From positions 1 through 64,000 of the forward strand of contig JAUNSU010000006.1 of NCBI GenBank assembly GCA_030539035.1: 64,000 nt of DNA, written 5' to 3'. This DNA comes from Planctomycetia bacterium (GTDB lineage: Bacteria > Planctomycetota > Planctomycetia > Pirellulales > Thermoguttaceae). Both the position numbers and the translations under genes were made by a program. Within the stretch, counting starts at the first letter, position 1. The number at the start of each line of letters is the position of its first letter. Below are positions 1 to 8,485 of this stretch, one piece after another. The notes beneath the pieces were generated by a model, which worked only from the letters and a program-made list of their open reading frames with translations, did no database searches and was not told where the DNA came from.

Positions 1-84
1 CCCGCTCTGGTTTTTACGATACTTCACCCCTCCAACTGCGGAACTTGGGTTAACATGGAAGAGATTCCTTTTTACCAAGGTGTT

Positions 85-130
85 CAAAAAAAACAAAAGC
101 GGTCTGATTTCAGATCGCCCTTGTTTTTTA
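85..130 (+). terminator. Rho-independent terminator
   Basis: GCGGTCTG/CAGATCGC stem at 99-118 with a tight ATTT loop and one G-T pair, flanked by A-rich sequence on the left and a T-rich tract on the right. The symmetrical flanks mean it could work in both directions. It probably ends the transcript entering from the left edge. Confidence 0.6.
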
Positions 131-270
131 TTATATCATTGAAGATCATCGAGCCGGAATTGTTCCGGATGAATGAAAACAACTTCCCTGCGTTGTCCGC
201 TGTTCTTCTTTCGTTCGGAAAGGAGAGGCAATTCCCCCTCCTTTCGCGTTTACGCATGAAGACCTTTTTA

Positions 271-427
271 ATTACTCATGCTGTAAAAATATTTTTGTTT
301 GGAACCACAGATGAAATCATTATAAGATTCGGAGCTATTTTTGATGAAAACGTGTTTTTACCAAAAAAATTATCCGTGAAAATCCGTGAAATCCGTGGTT
401 TCAAAATCGGTTATTTACAGTTTGAGT
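271..427. repeat. Dispersed CACGGAT inverted-repeat element, copy 1 (shortened arm)
   Basis: About 157 bases closely match 48209-48382. Shared blocks include AATATTTTTGTTTGGAACCAC, a central stretch with GATGAAAACGTGTTTTTACC, and a right arm ATCCGTG..ATCCGTG..ATCCGTGG ending in TTTCAAAATCGGTTATTTACAG. In this copy the left arm (GGAACCAC-AGATGAAATC) lacks about 20 bases present in copy 2, the loss expected from recombination between its short CACGGAT direct repeats. It lies just after the gnd stop codon. No coding capacity is seen. Confidence 0.8.
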
Positions 428-430
428 TAA

Positions 431-1930
431 TTACTTTTCGACTTCGCGGACATTGATCCAATCTGTATGGAAAGGACCTTCGCCCGGCTTATCAACTCTT
501 TTGTAAGTGTGAGCGCCAAAATAATCGCGCTGAGCCTGAAGGAGATTGGCGGGCAAATTTTCGGAACGATAGGAATCGAAATAGGTAAGCGCAGTCGAAA
601 AACCGGGAACAGGAATTCCAAGTTCAACGGCGGTCTTTACGACATTTCGCCAGGCGGATTGCGATTTTTCCACTTCGCTCTTGAAATAAGGGGCCAAGAG
701 GAGATTTTCCAGATTGGGATTTTCGTCAAAGGCTTCCTTGATTCTTTCCAGGAAGACGGCGCGAATAATGCAGCCGCCGCGCCAAAGCATTGCGATTTGT
801 CCGTATTTGAGGGACCAATCATATTCTTTGGCCGCGGCCATGATCTGAACGTATCCCTGCGCATAGCTGCAGATCTTCGAAGCATAAAGAGCCTGCCGAA
901 CCTGATCGACGAATTCTTTGCGATCGCCTTTATATGTTCCGGAAGGACCGGTAAGGATCTTACTTGCGTGAATGCGCTGTTCTTTCATTGCGGAAATACA
1001 TCGCGCATAGACGGCTTCGGTTACCAGTGTACTGGGAACGCCGAGATCCAGGGCTAACTGGCTCATCCATTTCCCTGTTCCTTTTGCACCGGCGGTATCC
1101 AGGATGAGATCGACCAGATGCTTCTTCGTTTCCGGATCCTTAACGGTAAAGATATCGCGCGTGATCTCGATCAGATAGCTGTCCAATTCTCCTTTATTCC
1201 AATCGCGGAACACTTCGTAAAGTTCTTCGTTGGTAAATCCAAGAGCTTTCTTCAAAAGCCAATAGGCTTCGCAGATCAGTTCCATATCGCCGTATTCGAT
1301 TCCGTTGTGGACCATTTTGACGTAATGTCCGGCTCCGCGATTGCCGACCCATTCCGCGCAGGGAACATCGTGATTCGGACCGACTTTGGCGGAAATTGCC
1401 TGAAAGATCGGTTTAACATATTCCCATGCTTCCGGATCACCGCCGGGCATCATGCTTGGGCCTTTTCGTGCTCCCTCTTCTCCGCCGGAAACTCCGGTCC
1501 CGATAAAACGGATCCCCTTATCCGCAAGAAACTTCGTACGGCGTTCGGTATCTTTGAATTGGGTATTTCCGCCGTCGATGATGATATCGCCCTTATCCAG
1601 AAGCGGAAGAAGGTCCTGGATCACTGCGTCAACAGCGGCGTTGTTCGGGTAGAGAGCGATTTCAGGAGCCGGAACCGCGTCTTTCGACTGGATCATCAGC
1701 ATGATCTTGCGCGGACTCTTCAGTTTGGATACCAATTCGGCAAGAGAATGAGCTCCGGTCAATTTGTCTCCTTTGGACTTTGCTTCGTCCGTTGCGAGAA
1801 AATCGTCCACTTTACTTGTGGTCCGATTGAAGACAGCAACGTCGAATCCATGATCGACCATATTCAGCACAAGATTTTGCCCCATTACGGCAAGTCCCAT
1901 CAAACCGATGTCGTACTTTTTTTCAGACAT
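431..1930 (-). CDS. gnd: 6-phosphogluconate dehydrogenase (decarboxylating)
   Basis: Cytosolic enzyme of the oxidative pentose phosphate pathway that turns 6-phosphogluconate and NADP+ into ribulose 5-phosphate, CO2 and NADPH. The 499-residue length is within the normal range for the full-length family. The N-terminal Rossmann motif is GLMGLAVMGQN (residues 9-19), followed by FNRTTSKV, where the NADP phosphate is usually bound. The catalytic-domain segment HYVKMVHNGIEYGDM and the family signature LDTAGAKGTGKW are intact. The start is placed at MSEKK because AGGAG lies 9 bases upstream; a longer frame to 1999 has no ribosome site. It stands upstream of a dispersed repeat and downstream of recJ on the same strand, with 90 bases between. 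Confidence 0.97.
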   Translation of the reverse strand: MSEKKYDIGLMGLAVMGQNLVLNMVDHGFDVAVFNRTTSKVDDFLATDEAKSKGDKLTGAHSLAELVSKLKSPRKIMLMIQSKDAVPAPEIALYPNNAAVDAVIQDLLPLLDKGDIIIDGGNTQFKDTERRTKFLADKGIRFIGTGVSGGEEGARKGPSMMPGGDPEAWEYVKPIFQAISAKVGPNHDVPCAEWVGNRGAGHYVKMVHNGIEYGDMELICEAYWLLKKALGFTNEELYEVFRDWNKGELDSYLIEITRDIFTVKDPETKKHLVDLILDTAGAKGTGKWMSQLALDLGVPSTLVTEAVYARCISAMKEQRIHASKILTGPSGTYKGDRKEFVDQVRQALYASKICSYAQGYVQIMAAAKEYDWSLKYGQIAMLWRGGCIIRAVFLERIKEAFDENPNLENLLLAPYFKSEVEKSQSAWRNVVKTAVELGIPVPGFSTALTYFDSYRSENLPANLLQAQRDYFGAHTYKRVDKPGEGPFHTDWINVREVEK

Positions 1931-2020
1931 TGAAATAAACTCCTGATAGAATTGATATTTCTTGTTAATCCAAACGCGGGCAAAAGCCGGCGCAAACATT
2001 TGTATTATTAGGCGATCCGA

Positions 2021-3985
2021 TCATTTGTCGGCCGAGATCCTCCAGTCGATCAGGCGGATCTCCGACTGCTCCAGATGATCATTATAAACCATTTGATAGG
2101 CGATATCAAACTTCATTCCGGGATTTTTTGCGACAAGTTCGTTAATTTCTTCGACCCAATCGCCGGATCCGAAGGCGATAGCCCGCCGCTCAGTTTGGAA
2201 TTGGCGGAATCTTGCAAAGAAAGTCCGGCCAACCAATTCGGGATGAGTACCCGCAGAAGCGACCGGTTTCGTTTTTTTTCCGATTCTTCGGGCCGGTTCT
2301 GCAAGAGAGACCCCGTAGGCGGCAAAGATCGGCCGCGGATTTCCGCTTCCAAAGGGCGCCATCTGCTCAATCGCGGAAACATTTTGATTGGTAACCGCGG
2401 CAAGCGGAAATTCCCCGTCGACTGTGATCTTGGGGATCTTGTCCTTTTCCGAAAGATGTTCGGAAATATAATCGCAAAACGCCGCACGAAACGCGGGAAT
2501 ATTCCCTTCTTTGATCCCAAGTCCCGCAGCCGCCGCGTGTCCTCCGAACCGTTCAAGGTATTCGGAACAATGCTCGAACGCATCGTATAAACTTAATGAG
2601 GATCCCGGAATATTCCGGCCGGATCCTGTACCCGGGTCGCAGTTTTTCAGGGCGATCATGATCACCGGCTTGAAATAGATCTCGGTCAAGCGACCGGCAA
2701 CAATTCCCAGAACGCCCGGATGCCAATCCCGGCTCGCAAGAACATAAGCGGAATCGTCCCGATAATCACTTTCGATCTGCCGCAGCGCTTCCTGCATGAT
2801 CTTTCGCTCGATTTTTTGCCGGGAATCATTGAGATTGTTAATAAAGGGGGCAAGTTCTCTCGCGCGGGACTGCTGTTCAGTGATCAGAAGTTCAACGCCC
2901 AGGCTTCCGAGTCCCATTTGTCCTGCGACCGCCAATCGATTTGGATCGGAAAGGAGGGCCTTTGCGGTTTGCCAATTTGCTTCATCTTCTTCATCTTTAA
3001 CGGAATTGGGATGAAGGACCTCTCTTCCCGCCGCATTCAGGCGCGGAGCGATCGTAAAGCCGATATCTTCACTGGTAATTCGTTTGTTATTGTGGAGTCC
3101 GGCGACTTCGTTCAGATATTTCAGTCCCATCGGGGGATCGTTTAAAAGACTGTTTGCGAGCGCAAAGCGAACGATCACGCGGTTTTCATCCTGTAAAGGG
3201 ACAACATCAGCAACGGTTCCAAGAGCGGCCAATCCGACGGCATGGATCAAAAAGGCTCTCATTTTCGGACTTGTTGAGGTTTTTCCTTCGGCCATTCGGG
3301 CAACGGCCCAAGCCAGCTTCAGGGCAACCGCCGCCCCGCAAAGATTGGGACAGGGATAATCCGATATTTTATCGTCAATGGCGTCGACTCTGGGATGAAC
3401 AATAGCGAGGGCATTGGGAAGGATCAGTTTTCCTGTATCGCGATCAGAAACAGGCGTATGATGATCGGTAATGATCAGTTCGATTCCCAACTCACGGGCA
3501 TATTCCGCTTCCTGAAGACTGGTGATTCCGCAATCGACGGTAATGATCATACGGGTTCCGTCTTCCTTCAACTTTTTGATCGAGGAGGAACTCAGTCCGT
3601 ATCCTTCATTTAAACGGTTGGGGATGTAATAATTGACCTCACCGTGCAAGTTTTGGATCGTTTTTGTAAGAATAGCGGTTGCGGTCATTCCGTCCACGTC
3701 GTAATCGCCGAAGATCGTAATTCTTTTTTTTTCTTTGAGGGCGTTGACAATATGTTCAGCGGCGGCGAGGCAGCCGGACATTCGTTCAGGGGCATACAGA
3801 TCCCGACTGAGATTGACGGGGGCAAGAAATCGGATCATGCGGTCCGCGTCAAGCATTCCGCGTCCGGTAAGAATTTGAACAAGGACAGGGTTTAAATTCG
3901 TCTGTTTGGACAGGTTCATTACCAGTTGAGAATCATAAGGGCGTGGAACCCATTCCTTGATCTCTTTTGTCTTCCTCTTTTCCAT
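2021..3985 (-). CDS. recJ: Single-stranded-DNA-specific exonuclease RecJ
   Basis: A 5'-3' exonuclease acting on single-stranded DNA in RecF-pathway recombination, mismatch repair and base excision repair. The 654 residues show the DHH-superfamily metal motifs in order: DYDVDGMTAT near residue 97, VDCG near 150 and DHH near 172. A second-domain region with APRLNAAGR follows, then the DHHA1 part (SGRNIPGSSLSLYDAF and GGHAAAAG). The C-terminal OB-like domain contains FGSGNPRPIF. A charged insertion (about 340-365) follows the APRLNAAGR motif. GGGAG five bases before the ATG supports the start. It follows rpmG on the same strand, with a terminator between. Confidence 0.95.
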   Translation of the reverse strand: MEKRKTKEIKEWVPRPYDSQLVMNLSKQTNLNPVLVQILTGRGMLDADRMIRFLAPVNLSRDLYAPERMSGCLAAAEHIVNALKEKKRITIFGDYDVDGMTATAILTKTIQNLHGEVNYYIPNRLNEGYGLSSSSIKKLKEDGTRMIITVDCGITSLQEAEYARELGIELIITDHHTPVSDRDTGKLILPNALAIVHPRVDAIDDKISDYPCPNLCGAAVALKLAWAVARMAEGKTSTSPKMRAFLIHAVGLAALGTVADVVPLQDENRVIVRFALANSLLNDPPMGLKYLNEVAGLHNNKRITSEDIGFTIAPRLNAAGREVLHPNSVKDEEDEANWQTAKALLSDPNRLAVAGQMGLGSLGVELLITEQQSRARELAPFINNLNDSRQKIERKIMQEALRQIESDYRDDSAYVLASRDWHPGVLGIVAGRLTEIYFKPVIMIALKNCDPGTGSGRNIPGSSLSLYDAFEHCSEYLERFGGHAAAAGLGIKEGNIPAFRAAFCDYISEHLSEKDKIPKITVDGEFPLAAVTNQNVSAIEQMAPFGSGNPRPIFAAYGVSLAEPARRIGKKTKPVASAGTHPELVGRTFFARFRQFQTERRAIAFGSGDWVEEINELVAKNPGMKFDIAYQMVYNDHLEQSEIRLIDWRISADK

Positions 3986-4091
3986 TGTGCTCCCAGAAAG
4001 CCGATGAACCTGTGATATGAAATGAACGTAAATTTTGCGAAAAAATTTGAGAAAGGAGAAAAATCCCGGGGGCTGAAGGTCTTTAGAAACG

Positions 4092-4121
4092 TAAAAAAGA
4101 GCGTACAGGAACGCACGCTCT
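4092..4121 (-). terminator. Rho-independent terminator of rpmG
   Basis: Read on the minus strand, AGAGCGT and ACGCTCT pair around a 10-base loop and are followed by a run of T. It lies between rpmG and recJ. A weaker hairpin (GACC-GCAAAA-GGTC then TTTT) sits at about 4175-4193, directly after the rpmG stop. Confidence 0.7.
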
Positions 4122-4196
4122 CAGTAAATTATCTGCTAAAACAGGGAATTCAACAAAAGCAGAACACAAACGTCAAAAGACCTTTTGCGGTCGGAA

Positions 4197-4364
4197 TTAT
4201 TTTTTCTTTTCAACGTGGATCGTATGTTTTCGTAAACGGGGTGAATATCGACTGAGTCTCAATTTTTCACCGCCGGGCTTACGACGAACGATGTAATTGT
4301 AATCACCGGTTTCCTCACAAACGAGATAAACGGTTTCCGCTTTTTTCTTACTTTTACCAGCCAT
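4197..4364 (-). CDS. rpmG: 50S ribosomal protein bL33
   Basis: A 55-residue frame encodes MAGKSKKKAETVYLVCEETG, then DYNYIVRRKPGGEKLRLSRY, then SPRLRKHTIHVEKKK. The layout matches bL33: basic N-terminus, a central NY segment, then KY/RY-SPRLRKHT and a basic end. bL33 is a small protein of the large ribosomal subunit. Zinc-binding (C+) forms carry two CxxC pairs; here only Cys16 remains, so this is a C-minus form that should not bind zinc. GAGGA lies about 6 bases before the ATG. It is transcribed alone and closed by its own terminator. Confidence 0.92.
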   Translation of the reverse strand: MAGKSKKKAETVYLVCEETGDYNYIVRRKPGGEKLRLSRYSPRLRKHTIHVEKKK

Positions 4365-4600
4365 TGTTTTTCCTCAAACATTATAAACTGTTCTTGATTT
4401 TATCCGAGAAACGGGTAAACTATAGTGTATTGGGATATTATAGCGTTTTTTTTGTAAACCAAAACGGGGGGAGGAGCCCTTTTCTTGTGTCCGGGATGGT
4501 GAAAATCGTTTTTTACGTTAAAATATGGAAGAGATTCTTGGAAAAAGCGACTCAAAAGCTATAAACACCCTATTTTACAAATTTTCAAAAAGGAGAAAAA

Positions 4601-6073
4601 ATGCCCCCTGTCTTTATTGGTGTGATCTATCATTGGCTTGGCGGACTTGCTTCGGGAAGTTTTTACGTTCCTTATCGTTTTGTAAAGTACTGGTCCTGGG
4701 AGATCTATTGGCTGGCGGGAGGATTTGTAAGCTGGATCCTTGCCCCATGGATTCTTGCGTTTATCCTTTCGGATAATCTTTTTCCGACGATATGGGCGGC
4801 TTGCCGGGTTGATCCGAATGCGGTTCTCTGGTCTTTTCTCTTCGGGATGATGTGGGGCGTTGGCGGATTGACGTTTGGATTGACCATGCGCTATCTCGGA
4901 ATGTCGCTGGGAATGGCCGTTGCTTTAGGATATTGCACTGTATTGGGAACGCTGATGCCTCCGATTTTTTCCGGGGAATTTTCGACCCAAATCCTTGGAA
5001 CACATGCCGGTTGGGTCAATCTCTTCGGCTTGGGGATCTGCGCTTTGGGAATCGCTCTTGCCGGGTTGGCCGGAATGTCCAAAGAAAGGGAAATGAGCGA
5101 GGAAGCCAAAAAGGAGTCCATTAAAGAGTTCAGTTTTGTCAAAGGGATTATCGTTGCAACCATATCCGGTATTTTCAGTGCCGGAATGGCCTACGGAATG
5201 GCCGCCGCTGAACCCATCGCGACCGCTTCTTCCTATTTCGGAACCGCTCCCCTTTGGGTTGGACTTCCCAAGCTCTGTGTGATCCTGTTCGGCGGATTCA
5301 CCACGAACTTCATCTGGTGTACGATTCTTATTTTGAAAAATGGAACTTTCCACCAGTTTTTCGATAAAACAAAGGCGGAATTTGGCGCGGATGATAAAGG
5401 GATCATTGCGACCCGACATTTTCCGATTCCCCGGATTCGCAATTATTTCTTTTCCGCCTTGGCGGGATTGACCTGGTATATGCAGTTCTTCTTTTATTCG
5501 ATGGGAGAAACCAAGATGGGAGATTTCAAATTCTCCAGCTGGACTCTCCACATGGCCAGTATTATCATTTTCAGTTCTCTTTGGGGAATCGCTCTTCGGG
5601 AATGGAAAGGAACAAGCCGGTTTACCAAAATTCTTCTCGCGCTGGGAATTGGGACCCTGCTCTATTCGACTCTGGTCGTCGGTTTTTCGAACTTCATGAA
5701 TTCCGATGCCGGAAAAACAGAGACTCAGATCACACGGATCAAGAATCCGCCTGTCGTACAGGCAGTTCTCCCGGAAAATAAAAAGACAGACGAAATTTCC
5801 GGTGAGGAAAAGGGATCCGTACAGTCGGAGAAAGAAGTTTCTGAAAGTGCTTCTCCGGTAAAGAAGGAAGGAAATGAAGTTCAAGAGCCGGAGGCACCCA
5901 AAGCGGATCCGGCGGCGGGAATGATCACAACGACTCGTCCGTTGACCTCATCGGAAATGGAAAAGAAAACCAAAGTTCTTGCGGAAGCCGAAGCGCAGAA
6001 AAAAGCGGCGGACAAAAAGGCCCGGGATCTTCAACAAAAATTAAACGAAATGTTCCCGCGCAATTCGAAATAG
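4601..6073 (+). CDS. rhaT: L-rhamnose/proton symporter family protein (RhaT-like) with charged C-terminal tail
   Basis: Inner-membrane permease that brings L-rhamnose (or a similar deoxysugar) into the cell with protons. The N-terminal 370 residues are hydrophobic with about ten membrane spans and RhaT-like segments: SGSFYVPYRFVKYWSWEIYW, VGGLTFGLTMRYLGMSLGMA and LGYCTVLGTLMPP. E. coli RhaT has 344 residues; this protein has 490. The extra C-terminal part (about 385-490) is hydrophilic, rich in Glu, Lys and Ala, and ends in a probable coiled coil (EAQKKAADKKARDLQQKL). AAGGAG stands 6 bases before the ATG. It is about 34 kb from the GH106 genes and 56 kb from the BMC locus. The substrate is inferred from family only. 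Confidence 0.88.
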   Translation: MPPVFIGVIYHWLGGLASGSFYVPYRFVKYWSWEIYWLAGGFVSWILAPWILAFILSDNLFPTIWAACRVDPNAVLWSFLFGMMWGVGGLTFGLTMRYLGMSLGMAVALGYCTVLGTLMPPIFSGEFSTQILGTHAGWVNLFGLGICALGIALAGLAGMSKEREMSEEAKKESIKEFSFVKGIIVATISGIFSAGMAYGMAAAEPIATASSYFGTAPLWVGLPKLCVILFGGFTTNFIWCTILILKNGTFHQFFDKTKAEFGADDKGIIATRHFPIPRIRNYFFSALAGLTWYMQFFFYSMGETKMGDFKFSSWTLHMASIIIFSSLWGIALREWKGTSRFTKILLALGIGTLLYSTLVVGFSNFMNSDAGKTETQITRIKNPPVVQAVLPENKKTDEISGEEKGSVQSEKEVSESASPVKKEGNEVQEPEAPKADPAAGMITTTRPLTSSEMEKKTKVLAEAEAQKKAADKKARDLQQKLNEMFPRNSK

Positions 6074-6105
6074 AAATCTCCGGAAATCATAATCGGCATT
6101 AAAAA

Positions 6106-6531
6106 ATGAAAGATCAAAATCAAGTCGTTTTCGAATACAAAATTTTGCCGCAGATCATCGATACGGATGTTTACGGACATATCAATTATCTTGCGGTATC
6201 CGTTTGGTTCGATCGGGCGCGCACCTCTTTATATCGGGAGTTCGCTCCCGATCTGCGTCCGGAAGGAATCGGTGTCGTAATCCTCAAGACCGAAGTTCTT
6301 TATAAAAAGGAACTCCATTGGACCGAAGATGTTCTGATCCGGACAATGATTATTCATATTGGTGAAAAATCTTTTCAGGTTCGGCAAGAGGCTTGGCAAG
6401 GGGGGATCTGCTGTGCGACGGGAACCGTTGTTTTCAGCGGATTCGATTTTGTTCATCGGACAAGCGCCCTGATCCCCGACCGGATCCGGGAAGTCCTCAA
6501 CCGGCACTATATCGAGGACAAAACAGTTTAA
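6106..6531 (+). CDS. Acyl-CoA thioesterase, hotdog fold (YbgC/4-hydroxybenzoyl-CoA thioesterase type)
   Basis: A 141-residue single-domain hotdog protein. The segment IDTDVYGHINYLAVSVWFDRAR is the family's catalytic region: the usual D-x-x-G-H-x-N pattern with the Asp that activates water, followed by an aromatic/Arg segment. Such enzymes hydrolyse acyl-CoA or acyl-ACP thioesters in the cytosol; the acyl group cannot be told from sequence. It begins 32 bases after the permease gene and ends 32 bases before the metallopeptidase, so the three may be co-transcribed. The ribosome site before this ATG is weak, but no other in-frame start fits the fold. Confidence 0.82.
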   Translation: MKDQNQVVFEYKILPQIIDTDVYGHINYLAVSVWFDRARTSLYREFAPDLRPEGIGVVILKTEVLYKKELHWTEDVLIRTMIIHIGEKSFQVRQEAWQGGICCATGTVVFSGFDFVHRTSALIPDRIREVLNRHYIEDKTV

Positions 6532-6563
6532 TCAAATCCTATCTATCAAAAGGAGTGTATGGA

Positions 6564-8300
6564 ATGCGAACAGGAATGTTCCAGTCAAAATTTTTATTTT
6601 TTGCGGTTTTAATATTGGGAGTATCCACGTTGAGTACAGGAGAATCAAGCCGGGGATCCGATTCGGATCTTGCCGAAAAAGCACAAACACAAGATGCGGG
6701 CAAAGAATTGACCGCTTTCATGAAGCAGTATCAGGACGATTATCACAAGATGGCCTGCGACATATCTTATTCGTGGTGGGATGCGATGATCACCGGGAGC
6801 GAAGAGGCGTTCAAGAAGAGTGCGGACGCAAATCTTGCGATGTCTGTTTATCACAGCTCTTCGGAAAAATATGCCAAGCTCAAGGGACTGATCGAACGGG
6901 CGGGATCGCTTTCTCCGATTGCCGACCGGGCCGCGTATATCGCCGCACGATCGTTTGAAGAGAATCAGCTTCCTGCGGATTTAATGAAAAAGATGGTGGA
7001 TCTTTCGAGCGAAATCGAACAGATCTTTCAGAACCAGCGTGCGGAACTGGATGGAAAGAAATATACGAACAACGATCTTTTGGAAATGCTGGAAAAAGAG
7101 ACCGATTCCGAACGCCGCCGGGAGATCTGGTCCGCGCTCAAGCAGGTGGGAGAAATGGTCGCGCCGCAATTGATCGAACTTGCGAAATTGCGCAATCAGG
7201 CCGCGCAAAAATTGGGATATCATAATTTTTGGGATATGTCCGTCTCCTTTCAGGAATATAAAGCGGGTCAGCTCATTTCGATCTTTGATGAACTGGAAAA
7301 ATTGACAACTCCCCTGTTCAGAGAAGTAAAAGAGGAGATGGATCGTGAGCTTATGGATCGGTTCCAGGTCAAAAAAATCATGCCTTGGCATTACGATAAT
7401 CCGTTCTTTCAGCAGGCACCGCCTTCGAAAGATGTGGACGCAAATGAATTTTACCGAAATTTCAAAAAGGAAGATATCGTTGATCTCTCGGTCAAATACT
7501 ACGATTCCCTCGGTTTGGATGCCCGTCCGATCCTTGCCAACAGCGATCTTTTTGAAAAACCGGGAAAATCGCAGCATGGTTTTTGCAACAATATGAATGG
7601 GGAAGGGGACGTCCGGATCCTTTGCAATATCAAGCCGACGGCGGAGTGGATGGATACCCAACTTCATGAATTGGGACATGGTGTCTACGATTACCTTGTG
7701 GATCGGTCTCTTCCTTATAATTTAAGAGGACCGGCGCATATCTTCACAACAGAAGGAATCGCGATGATGTTCGGTGCGATGGCGCGGGATCCCGACTGGC
7801 TGATTCAATTTGCAAAAGCCGATCCGAAGCGTGTTCAGGAAGTCGCAAAAGCCTTAAAGAATCAAAGACTTCGCGAGCAGCTGATCTTCTGCCGATGGAC
7901 TCTTGTGATGTTCCATTTTGAACGGGCCCTTTATCAGAATCCGGATCAGGATCTCAATAAGCTCTGGTGGGATATTGTCGAGAAATATCAGATGATTCCG
8001 CGGCCTGAAAACAGAGATCTTGCCGATTGGGCGTCCAAGCCGCATTTTGTGATCGCCCCGGTTTATTATCATAATTACATGCTGGGAGAACTTTTCGCGG
8101 CCCAACTTCGGGAAATCGTTCTTCCGCAGGCGGGATCGGATCCGAAAACTCTTGGAAAACTTCTTACGGAAAAAGTCTTCTTTCCCGGCGATTCTCTCCC
8201 TTGGGAACGATTCGTTCTGCAGGCAACCGGAGAACTTTTCTCCGCGAAATCTTATGCAAAGGAACTCAAAGATCTGCGATCCGCGTCGAAAAAACAATAA
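6564..8300 (+). CDS. Secreted zinc metallopeptidase of the M2/M3 (gluzincin) type
   Basis: A 578-residue exported peptidase. Residues 1-26 form a Sec signal (basic MRTGMFQSK, hydrophobic FLFFAVLILG, then STG). The zinc motif is HELGH (in QLHELGHGVYDYL), and TTEGIAMMFG downstream supplies the third zinc ligand Glu. The helical N-terminal half and the HELGH-x(n)-PAHIFTTE arrangement resemble bacterial M2-like (angiotensin-converting-enzyme-like) and M3 oligopeptidases, which cut short peptides. The start chosen has AAAGGAG about 10 bases upstream and gives the signal peptide; the frame is open much further upstream, into the thioesterase gene. The next gene is a peptide transporter, which fits extracellular or periplasmic peptide breakdown followed by uptake. 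Confidence 0.85.
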   Translation: MRTGMFQSKFLFFAVLILGVSTLSTGESSRGSDSDLAEKAQTQDAGKELTAFMKQYQDDYHKMACDISYSWWDAMITGSEEAFKKSADANLAMSVYHSSSEKYAKLKGLIERAGSLSPIADRAAYIAARSFEENQLPADLMKKMVDLSSEIEQIFQNQRAELDGKKYTNNDLLEMLEKETDSERRREIWSALKQVGEMVAPQLIELAKLRNQAAQKLGYHNFWDMSVSFQEYKAGQLISIFDELEKLTTPLFREVKEEMDRELMDRFQVKKIMPWHYDNPFFQQAPPSKDVDANEFYRNFKKEDIVDLSVKYYDSLGLDARPILANSDLFEKPGKSQHGFCNNMNGEGDVRILCNIKPTAEWMDTQLHELGHGVYDYLVDRSLPYNLRGPAHIFTTEGIAMMFGAMARDPDWLIQFAKADPKRVQEVAKALKNQRLREQLIFCRWTLVMFHFERALYQNPDQDLNKLWWDIVEKYQMIPRPENRDLADWASKPHFVIAPVYYHNYMLGELFAAQLREIVLPQAGSDPKTLGKLLTEKVFFPGDSLPWERFVLQATGELFSAKSYAKELKDLRSASKKQ

Positions 8301-8485
8301 TTCGGACGGAATGATCCGAAATCGCGGAAAATGGAGTATTTGAAAACATTAAATCCAAAGAGAAAAAATTTCCGGCTCATCCTCTCCGGCCGACAGAAAA
8401 TCGACCGGAGTTCAAAAGGTTTTCGAAAAAGAGATGGGATCAAATCGGAAAAAGACTGAATCACAACAGAAAGGATGGAACCTCC

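Larger units (their letters stand above)
1..430. other. Noncoding left edge: possible gene tail, terminator, repeat element
   Basis: No complete gene is visible. One frame is open from base 3 to a TAA at 51-53 (ending LQLRNLG) and is followed within about 40 bases by a terminator, so it may be the last codons of a plus-strand gene cut by the window edge; it is too short to identify. A 133-residue frame at 55-456 runs through the terminator, the repeat element and the end of gnd, and is not credible as a gene. The rest is AT-rich spacer plus the repeat at 271-427. Confidence 0.4.

Noticed and set aside
55-456. Open frame of 133 codons at the left edge
   Set aside because: It runs through a terminator hairpin, a repeat element and the end of gnd; no ribosome site and no family features.
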